From the NCBI RefSeq assembly GCF_900168325.1, contig NZ_FVZE01000014.1:1-57852 (forward strand): a stretch of DNA of 57,852 nt, written 5' to 3'. The notes beneath the pieces are model-generated. The model saw nothing but the letters and a program-made list of their open reading frames with translations. It had not been told where the DNA came from and made no database searches. The number at the start of each line of letters is the position of its first letter. Position 1 is the first letter of the stretch. Shown here piece by piece: positions 51,728-57,852 of the stretch. The position numbers and the translations under genes are program-made. Origin of the DNA: Novosphingobium mathurense (GTDB lineage Bacteria > Pseudomonadota > Alphaproteobacteria > Sphingomonadales > Sphingomonadaceae).

Positions 51728-52555
51728 ATGAATGTTCTCTGGTTATATTCATACCCGAAGACAGGCTCAACTTGGGTCAGGCGAGTTATTCAAGAAATAC
51801 TTGCGCCAGAACTCTCCCCGTTCGAGGCCATTTCGTCTGTTCAGCATGAATTGCCAAAAGCTCCGGTTAGCTTTGAAGTCTGGGGAACGGAGATGGCCAT
51901 ATTCAAAACCCACAATCCTCCTGGGCATCCCGCCGACGGCCGAGTAGGTTTGAAGGATGCAGGGTATATTTCGGTCTATCGGCATCCACTTGACGTGTTA
52001 CTCTCTTCGCTAAATTACTCCTTCATCAAGGGGGAAAGCCGGATCTTCAAGGGGGGTATCCTTAAGAACGTCGACCAGATCATCCAAGACGATGAGATCG
52101 GCCATTACATCGGCCAGTTCATCCACCATCAGGGCTGCCGTCGATATGTGAAGCTCTGTGGTGGCTACGCAGAATACTATCGTAATTGGGAGACTGTCGC
52201 CGCACGAGGCCCTCATTTGATGCTCCGGTATGAGGACATTGTCGCGGACAAGGTTAAGGCGATCACAAGCATCGCACATTTCATTGGGCGAGAGGACGCC
52301 GACTGCACGAAGATCTATGAGAAAATAGAAGAGAAAACTGCAATCGATGGTCGGTTTCACTGGCGGAAGAAGGCATACAACTTTGAAGGATATGTACCCC
52401 GACGGTTCATTTCCAAATTTGAACGTAGTTGTGCCGATGTACTGAACTATTTCGGTTATGAACCAACCATCCAGCAGCGGCAGAAACAAGCCGAAGTCGC
52501 GCTGCCTGGAGACACCACGCCCCCCACGAGGAGGAAGCCCGACAAGGAACTTTAA
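51728..52555 (+). CDS. Sulfotransferase (family 1, PAPS-dependent)
   Basis: 275 residues; ATG at 51728. MNVLWLYSYPKTGSTWVRRV is the 5'-phosphosulfate-binding motif (YPKTGSTW) at the extreme N-terminus, and SVYRHPLDVLLSSLNYSF is the 3'-phosphate-binding segment with R-x-P-x-D-x-x-x-S. FHWRKKAYNFEGY is the C-terminal PAPS-binding region in a modified form. Cytosolic, no signal. Its substrate may be the capsule glycan or a lipid; see the sulfotransferase fusion at 34028. Confidence 0.85.
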   Translation: MNVLWLYSYPKTGSTWVRRVIQEILAPELSPFEAISSVQHELPKAPVSFEVWGTEMAIFKTHNPPGHPADGRVGLKDAGYISVYRHPLDVLLSSLNYSFIKGESRIFKGGILKNVDQIIQDDEIGHYIGQFIHHQGCRRYVKLCGGYAEYYRNWETVAARGPHLMLRYEDIVADKVKAITSIAHFIGREDADCTKIYEKIEEKTAIDGRFHWRKKAYNFEGYVPRRFISKFERSCADVLNYFGYEPTIQQRQKQAEVALPGDTTPPTRRKPDKEL

Positions 52556-52613
52556 GTTACTGATCTTTCAATGTTTTTTGAAGGACTGCCAACATAGATC
52601 AACCTTCTTCAAA

Positions 52614-53889
52614 ATGCTGCGTCCTCCCTTCAAGTCGTCGCGACACGCTGCGCTATTTAATCGCGGTTAGCGCAGCTTTTGCCGCTACCAACTTTACTAG
52701 CGCCGCGCGCGCTAAGGGTGCTGCCAGCGTCACAGATCATGGCGCACTCGGAAATGGAATTGCAGACGATACCACAGCGTTCGAGCGCGCCATCAACAGC
52801 GGCGCATCGATTATTTCGATTCCGAAAGGGATCTACCGGCTGACCCGGCAAATTGCGATTCCTTCGGGTATCTCATTGCGAGGATCAGGGGCGCCGCAGA
52901 TTGTTCTAGACGTCAAGCACTTTAACGAGACGCGCATCTCGAGAACTTATGCCCCCAATGCATGCGCCTTGCTCTTCCTTGGCAGTCAAGGCGGCGGCGC
53001 ATCTGGACTTACCTTCACGCTAAGCGCATATGGCAGCGAACTCGTGGTTATGGCGCTCGCCCTGCGGGCTTCTACGCAGATCCAAATTCTTGACTGCACA
53101 TTCTACGGCTTCAGTAAAACCAAGATTATACGGATCGACAGTTGCTCAGACTGCGTTATCGCAGCCAACCATTTCTATAACTGCCACCTTTCTTGTGAGG
53201 GTCCAGCCCAACTCACTTGCATCGACGTCGATGACAACAGATTGAGAGACGGTAGCAGCAAACTACGGATCATCGGCAACATTATCCGAAATATTACGGT
53301 CTCTCCAGCGTTTCTCACTACCCACGGCAATCAAACCGATGGCATCAATATTAGCCATGAGACTAGCTCAGGCCATCTAATCGCGGGCAACACCATCGAT
53401 ACTGTCGGCGATGGGATCGACTGTTTCGGCCATGAATGCATGATAGAAGGCAATATATTACAGAACTGCCACAATTTTGGGGTCAAGTTGATCCATGGCG
53501 CACACCGCAACATAGTACGCGACAATAGAATAGAGAACCCTGGGTTGGGCGGCATCGTGCTGACAGGAAGTGGTGCAAATGCCACTGATACAGCGCAGAA
53601 CATTGTGACAGAAAATAGGATCAGCGGTGTCGGCGCTCACAATCAGTGGCCTGGCGCGACAACCTTCGGGATAAAGCTTGAGGATGATCATGGAGAAAGA
53701 ATTGCGCGAGACAATATCATTCGCTCCAACACAATCGAACGCGGCCCAAGGATGGAGATCGGTATCCTCATAGCGGACCGGGCTTCGGGCAACGTCATCA
53801 CCGACAATTCGGTAGAGGGCTACCATCGGGCAGACTATTTTCTAAAAAATCCGAGCCTTCAGACTCTAAAGCGCAAAGTGGAGAAATAA
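52614..53889 (+). pseudogene. Tat-exported right-handed beta-helix (pectate-lyase-like) protein, frameshifted at its start
   Basis: The main frame runs from 52582 to 53889. It has a Tat signal (SSRRDTLRYLIAVSAAFAA, about 52630-52686) and HGALGNGIADDTTAFERAI followed by IPKGIYRLTRQIAIPSGISL, the pectate-lyase-3 / GH28-related N-terminus. Beta-helix repeats such as GNTIDTVGDGIDCFG and GGIVLTGSGAN follow. The main frame has no ATG, GTG or TTG upstream of the signal; the only suitable ATG, at 52614, is one frame off. Removing one C from the CCC at 52626-52628 gives MLRPPSSRRDTLRYLI, a perfect Tat start. Natural frameshift or sequencing error; a polysaccharide lyase/hydrolase role is inference. 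Confidence 0.72.
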
Positions 53890-53985
53890 CGTCGGTACTG
53901 CCGCTTCACATGCGCCATAAAAGGCCTGATAACGTACTATGCGCTCCTCGAATTTTATTTCCCCCTCATTTCCTATATTACTGTA

Positions 53986-53993
53986 GACGCAAG
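53986..53993. repeat. IS66 target-site duplication, left
   Basis: GACGCAAG directly before the left terminal repeat, identical to 57177-57184. Confidence 0.95.
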
Positions 53994-54026
53994 GTACCCA
54001 TCCGGTGAAGGCCGCGGCGGCCGTGG

Positions 54027-54665
54027 CTAGGTCGCCTTTGGTTTGACGATGCGCTTTGCTGCGGCGTTGCGCCTGGCGGCGATACGCGCGAGTGATGCCT
54101 CGATCGGCAAGGTGTCGAGTTCGCCGGGGTCGTAGCCATCGAGCCAGTCGTTGATTTCGGCATGCTGCTCGTGCGTGGGATCGGACCTGATCTCCAGCAT
54201 GTCGTAGAATCCCGAGATGCCTCCGCAATCCTCGGGAGGACAGTCGCGCTCGCCGTCGATGAAGCGCGGATAAGCGAGAGCCGGGTCACCCTGTCGAACA
54301 TCGCTCAGGGTGAGCGTGTGCTGCCAGTCGTCACCAAAGTCGTAGGAATACGCAATCGTGGTCGTGCCGGGAGCGAGAACATCGCGCAGGCGGACGCGCG
54401 CGGCAATCTTGCGCGGAGCGGTTCCCCAGTCGTCTTCCATCGGGAGGCCATAAGTCTGACCGTCAATGCGCATCTCCCAGAGATGGTAATCGAACCATCC
54501 CATCGCGGCCTGGACGATGTCGTGCAGAACCTTGAGAGTGACCGAGGTCGGCACTTCGACCAATCGCCAAATCGGCGGGTTGCTGTCCTTAAGCTCAATG
54601 CGCAGCGTTGCGATCTGCAGAAAACTGTCGATGGCCGTGGGCCTGTCTGTCGATCGGGCGGTCAT
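54027..54665 (-). CDS. pRiA4b ORF-3-family protein, IS66 passenger
   Basis: 212 residues; ATG at 54665 overlaps the tnpC stop (ATGA). RIELKDSNPPIWRLVEVPTS, FDYHLWEMRIDGQTYG, YSYDFGDDWQHTLTL and DCPPEDCGGISGFYDML are the signature of the plasmid pRiA4b ORF-3 family. The molecular function is unknown. Its place inside the IS66 boundaries, after tnpC, marks it as a passenger or accessory gene. Confidence 0.92.
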   Translation of the reverse strand: MTARSTDRPTAIDSFLQIATLRIELKDSNPPIWRLVEVPTSVTLKVLHDIVQAAMGWFDYHLWEMRIDGQTYGLPMEDDWGTAPRKIAARVRLRDVLAPGTTTIAYSYDFGDDWQHTLTLSDVRQGDPALAYPRFIDGERDCPPEDCGGISGFYDMLEIRSDPTHEQHAEINDWLDGYDPGELDTLPIEASLARIAARRNAAAKRIVKPKAT

Positions 54666-56320
54666 GCCACCTGCGATAGCACTCCGGGCCGGACTTGCCA
54701 GTTCCAGGGAAGCAGTTCGTCGAGCCGGTTGACGGGATGCTCGGCAATGCGGGCCAGGACATCGGCCAGCCAGGCTTGCGGATCGATGTCGTTGAGCCGG
54801 GCGGTCTGGATCAACGAGTAGAGTACGGCGGCGCGCTGTCCGCCGCGATCGGAGCCGCAGAACAGCCATGCCTTGCGCCCAAGGGGCACGCAGCGCAGTG
54901 CCCGTTCGGCGGCGTTGTTGGTGATGCAGATCCGACCATCGCCGAGGAACCTCGTGAAGGCATCCCAGCGTCGGAGCATGTAGTTTATCGCCTTGGCCAG
55001 ATCGTGGTTGTGCGAGAGCTTCGCGAGCTGAGCGGTGAGCCAGGCGTGCAGATCCGTCATCAGCGGTTCGCTGAGTTCCTGCCGGACGGCGACGCGCTCT
55101 TCGGTCGCCTTGCCGTTGATGCCACGCTCAATCTCGAACAGGGCATCGAGGCGCTGCACGGCTTCCAGCGCGATCGGGTAAATCATGCCGGTGCGCTCGC
55201 CACGGCTCTTCCTGCGCGCGGCAGCCTCGACGTCGGCCAGTTCAAAGAACTTGCGCCGTGCGTGCGCAAAGCAGCCCGCCTCGATCACGGATGCAGGCTG
55301 ACGGCCGGGCGCGTAGAGCTCGTTGTAGCCGCCATAAGCATCGGCCTGCAGAATCCCTGCCCAGGACGCCAGATGCGCCCGAGGATGCTCGCCGCGCCGG
55401 TCGCGGGAATAGTGGAACAGGGCTGCGGGCGGATCGCTGCCGGCAAAGGGCCGGTCATCGCGAACGTAGACCCACAAGCGCGCGGTATCGGTCTTGCCCT
55501 TGGCAAGGACCGGCACGGTCGTATCGTCGCCATGCAAACGCCGTGCAGCCAGGACATGGGCCTCGATCCGTCGGTAGAGCGGCATCAGCGCGAAGGCCGC
55601 CGCGCCTACCTGATCGGCCAGCGTCGAAGTGCTGAGTGCCACGCCTTCGCGGGCAAAGCGCTCGGCCTGGCGGTTGAGGGGCTGGTGCTGGCCATACTTC
55701 TCGAACAGCAGCATGGCGAGGAAACTGGGCCCGGCCCATCCGCGCGGCACCACATGGAACGGCGCCGGGGGCTGCGTGATCGCCTCGCAATCCCGGCACG
55801 AAAACTTCTCGCGCACCGTCTGGATCACCTTCCACTGGCGCGGGATCACCTCGAGCGTCTCGGTCACGTCCTCGCCTAGCTTCGACAGGCGCGCGCCGCC
55901 GCAAGCCGGGCACGAGCACGGCGCAGGAATGACGACGCGCTCGCGCGGGAGATGTTCGGGAAACGGCTTGCGGCTCGGCCGCTTGCGCGCGAATGCGGCG
56001 ACATCGGCTGTCCTGGCCGCGGCAACTTCGGCGGCCAGGTTATCCTCGCAGGCATCGGCCTCGAGGTCTTCCAGCTGCAGCTCGAGCTGGTCGAGCAGGC
56101 GACGACTGCGCTCGGCGCTGGCGCCATATTGCTCGCGGCGCAACTTGGCAATCTGCAGCTTGAGGTGAGCGATCATCGCCTCGGTCGCGCTCTCGCGAGC
56201 CCTGGCATTGGCGAGGCGTGCCTCGGCATCGTCGGCGCGTTCGAGCGCGGCGGACAGCAGCGCCTTGAGCGCTTCGACGTCGTCCGGGAGGGGCGATGCG
56301 GCCGTGTCCATAAGGGGCAT
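54662..56320 (-). CDS. tnpC: IS66 transposase TnpC (DDE)
   Basis: 552 residues. A leucine-zipper-like N-terminus, then a zinc-binding segment (CSCPACGGARLSKLGEDVTE and REKFSCRDCEAI) and the DDE core: LHGDDTTVPVL (about 258-268), LQADAYGGYNELY (about 323-334) and TNNAAERALR (about 463-471), the last with the family AAER block. Separated from tnpB by about 64 nt. Confidence 0.96.
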   Translation of the reverse strand: MPLMDTAASPLPDDVEALKALLSAALERADDAEARLANARARESATEAMIAHLKLQIAKLRREQYGASAERSRRLLDQLELQLEDLEADACEDNLAAEVAAARTADVAAFARKRPSRKPFPEHLPRERVVIPAPCSCPACGGARLSKLGEDVTETLEVIPRQWKVIQTVREKFSCRDCEAITQPPAPFHVVPRGWAGPSFLAMLLFEKYGQHQPLNRQAERFAREGVALSTSTLADQVGAAAFALMPLYRRIEAHVLAARRLHGDDTTVPVLAKGKTDTARLWVYVRDDRPFAGSDPPAALFHYSRDRRGEHPRAHLASWAGILQADAYGGYNELYAPGRQPASVIEAGCFAHARRKFFELADVEAAARRKSRGERTGMIYPIALEAVQRLDALFEIERGINGKATEERVAVRQELSEPLMTDLHAWLTAQLAKLSHNHDLAKAINYMLRRWDAFTRFLGDGRICITNNAAERALRCVPLGRKAWLFCGSDRGGQRAAVLYSLIQTARLNDIDPQAWLADVLARIAEHPVNRLDELLPWNWQVRPGVLSQVA

Positions 56321-56384
56321 GGAATCACAGATCGGTGCAGCGTTGAAGCCAAAAATGCGCCGGAAGACGAAGAAAGTGCCCGGT

Positions 56385-56726
56385 CTATCCCGCGCTCTGC
56401 GGGCGCCAGGAATACTGCGGGTTACGCCAGTCGATCCCCTCCAGCAGGCAGGACAATTGCGCGTTGGTCAGCGAGACAATCCCGTCCTTCGCCGAGGGCC
56501 ACACGAAGCGTCCCTTCTCGAGCCGCTTGGAATAGAGGGACATGCCGATCCCGTCGTGCCAGATGATCTTGATCAGCGAGCCAGTCCGTCCGCGAAACAC
56601 GAACAGGTCGCCCCCGTGCGGATCGCGCTTCAGACCCTGCTGGACCTGTAAGGCCAGTCCTTGCATCCCTTTGCGCATGTCCGTGTGACCCATGGCGATC
56701 CACACCCGCGCGCCCGCTGGGATCAT
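56385..56726 (-). CDS. tnpB: IS66 accessory protein TnpB
   Basis: 113 residues from the ATG at 56726 (ATGA overlap with tnpA). VWIAMGHTDMRKGMQGLALQ, GDLFVFRGRTGSLIKIIWHD and GIGMSLYSKRLEKGRFVWP are the diagnostic IS66 TnpB (Orf2) motifs. Required with TnpA for IS66 transposition, catalysis being by TnpC. Confidence 0.96.
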   Translation of the reverse strand: MIPAGARVWIAMGHTDMRKGMQGLALQVQQGLKRDPHGGDLFVFRGRTGSLIKIIWHDGIGMSLYSKRLEKGRFVWPSAKDGIVSLTNAQLSCLLEGIDWRNPQYSWRPQSAG

Positions 56727-57091
56727 CGCAGCGCCTTCAAGGTCGCGGTGATCAGTGCGGCGGGGGCTCCGGCCGAAATGCGAACAAGCCGGCCTTCGCC
56801 CAGTTCCACGGTGATCACGGCACACCGATCACAGCCGTCCGACTTCTCCTCCTTGGCGAGGACCGCCTGGGCAAAGGTTGCCTCCACCATCGGAAGGGAT
56901 GCCCCTTCGGCTTGTTCGCGTCGTAGATTGCGCCGCCAAGTGTAAATCAGGCTGGTCGATACGTCCCGCCGCCGAGCCACCTCCGCGACACATGCGCCCG
57001 GCGCGAAGGCCTCGGCCAGGATCTGGAACCGCTCCTCGTCCCGCCACCGCCGCCGCCGCTCTGGCCCCGTCATTACCGTGATCTGCCCCAT
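56723..57091 (-). CDS. tnpA: IS66 accessory protein TnpA
   Basis: 122 residues from the ATG at 57091. An HTH segment (AEVARRRDVSTSLIYTWRRN) matches the IS66 Orf1/TnpA (IS3-type HTH) N-terminus; the C-terminal half is VITVELGEGRLVRISAGAPA. First gene of the element, 85 nt inside the right inverted repeat. Confidence 0.95.
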   Translation of the reverse strand: MGQITVMTGPERRRRWRDEERFQILAEAFAPGACVAEVARRRDVSTSLIYTWRRNLRREQAEGASLPMVEATFAQAVLAKEEKSDGCDRCAVITVELGEGRLVRISAGAPAALITATLKALR

Positions 57092-57176
57092 GCTGCGCTC
57101 CTAAGCTCGCTCATACGAGCGCTCTTAAGACCGGTCGTTCACTCGCCGAACAAGGCGGGGCCCACCGGATGGGTAC

Positions 57177-57184
57177 GACGCAAG
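57177..57184. repeat. IS66 target-site duplication, right
   Basis: GACGCAAG directly after the right terminal repeat, identical to 53986-53993. Confidence 0.95.
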
Positions 57185-57282
57185 TACTTATCAAGCGATA
57201 AATGACTATAGTTGCGATCTCGAACATAATATATCAGAATTTCGTTCCAATTTATGAATGGTAGATTTTAAAGTTCTCCAAT

Positions 57283-57831
57283 ATGCACCGTAACAACACA
57301 GAATTCCTGAAAGATAAAATCCAGACTGCGAGGTCGGCCAGTGACTGGCGGACACTGATAAGTGTTGGCGGTGAATTAGAACGGCTAGGGGAATATGCTG
57401 AAGCATGGCTGGCCTTGGCAGAAGGTGCCGAAATTCGCAAAGGCACGATTTTGCCGAACTGGGCAGGGCCTAACGATACATGTAAAAGACTTTTGATCCG
57501 CCGCCGCATCAGACATTTGGGCGCTGAGTTGCGAAACGCTAGATTCATTGGCTGCGCTTTGCGCGACGTCGACAAGGTCACTGTAGCCACTGAAGCGCGC
57601 CTCATCCCACTTCTACAGCGCAGTTTTCCTGCTGCCCAATTTGTTGATGCAGAGGCAGCTTCGTCAATTGATGGCCCTGGTGTAGAGTCATCTTACGAGC
57701 GTCTCGCTTTTCATTACGGCGCAAACGAGCAGGCGATCAAGAATAGCTTCACCCCGCTTATACCAAGGTGCATTGATCAGTACCCATGTGCCCATTGGCG
57801 CATTCCGATGGACATGATGCGCCAGGGCTGA
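57283..57831 (+). CDS. Short TPR-glycosyltransferase-like protein, probably truncated
   Basis: 182 residues; ATG at 57283. An N-terminal TPR-like helical pair (ARSASDWRTLISVGGELERL, GEYAEAWLALAEGAEIRKG) precedes LPNWAGPNDTCKRLLIRRRI and ARFIGCALRDVDKVTVATEA and RLIPLLQRSFP. This pattern is like the TPR plus ADP-heptose/GT9-like proteins of capsule clusters, which continue for a further 200 or so residues. Here a stop comes early, after the conserved block, which suggests truncation or frameshift. It lies 107 bp from the IS66 end. Confidence 0.5.
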   Translation: MHRNNTEFLKDKIQTARSASDWRTLISVGGELERLGEYAEAWLALAEGAEIRKGTILPNWAGPNDTCKRLLIRRRIRHLGAELRNARFIGCALRDVDKVTVATEARLIPLLQRSFPAAQFVDAEAASSIDGPGVESSYERLAFHYGANEQAIKNSFTPLIPRCIDQYPCAHWRIPMDMMRQG

Positions 57832-57852
57832 TCGACGAGCTTGTTCCAAGCG

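Larger units (their letters stand above)
53994..57176 (-). mobile_element. Complete IS66-family insertion sequence (3183 bp)
   Basis: Terminal inverted repeats GTACCCATCCGGTG at 53994-54007 and its reverse complement at 57163-57176, 14 bp perfect. 8-bp target duplication GACGCAAG on both sides. It carries tnpA, tnpB, tnpC and a pRiA4b ORF-3-type gene, all on the minus strand with ATGA overlaps between the last two tnp genes and between tnpC and the passenger. All genes look intact, so the element may be active. It inserted about 100 bp downstream of the beta-helix gene. Confidence 0.97.

Noticed and set aside
1..57852. CRISPR arrays, rRNA and tRNA genes
   Set aside because: No repeat-spacer pattern and no recognisable RNA-gene sequence was seen by eye; tRNAs could be missed without a covariance search.

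Overview
The window looks like chromosomal DNA of a GC-rich alphaproteobacterium, most likely a sphingomonad (Novosphingobium/Sphingobium/Erythrobacter-like). This rests on TonB-receptor and winged-helix/TPR regulator content, codon use and an ABC-dependent (group 2) capsule locus; the genus is inference. About 50 genes are supported. No rRNA, tRNA or CRISPR array was recognised.

1-7.6 kb: a surface-lipoprotein locus with two paralogous TbpB-like lipoproteins, a TonB-dependent receptor, a winged-helix/TPR regulator and a Slam-type outer-membrane translocon. 7.6-9.9 kb: a hipBA toxin-antitoxin pair between two 123-bp direct repeats that duplicate the slam 3' end. 9.9-11.7 kb: a three-gene membrane operon (DCC thiol oxidoreductase, HTTM/gamma-carboxylase-like protein, small membrane protein).

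11.9-17.4 kb: a polysaccharide operon (GT2, GT4, Wzx-type flippase, GT39-type transferase). 17.8-19.4 kb: a tyrosine recombinase and a divergent small unknown gene. 19.6-53.9 kb: a large group 2 capsule locus. It holds KpsC-like and GT4 genes, two KpsF isomerases, kdsA and kdsB (CMP-Kdo supply), kpsE-kpsM-kpsT and a KpsD/Wza-like export lipoprotein, rmlCBDA (dTDP-L-rhamnose), several glycosyltransferases, two sulfotransferases (one in a 1442-residue fusion), SGNH and GSCFA proteins, two Fe(II)/2-oxoglutarate-type dioxygenases and a Tat-exported beta-helix protein whose start is frameshifted. By eye the part from about 26 to 54 kb is less GC-rich than the first 25 kb, and operons switch strand several times, which suggests a mosaic island.

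54.0-57.2 kb: a complete IS66-family element with 14-bp terminal inverted repeats, an 8-bp target duplication (GACGCAAG) and a pRiA4b ORF-3-type passenger gene. 57.3-57.8 kb: a short, probably truncated TPR-type glycan gene.

Working together, KpsF, KdsA and KdsB would make CMP-Kdo for the KpsC linker. The Rml enzymes would make dTDP-rhamnose for the glycosyltransferases, the sulfotransferases and SGNH/GSCFA proteins could decorate the polymer, and KpsE/M/T plus the KpsD-like protein would export it. A sulfated, rhamnose-containing capsule is the main biological prediction, and it is inference from gene content.
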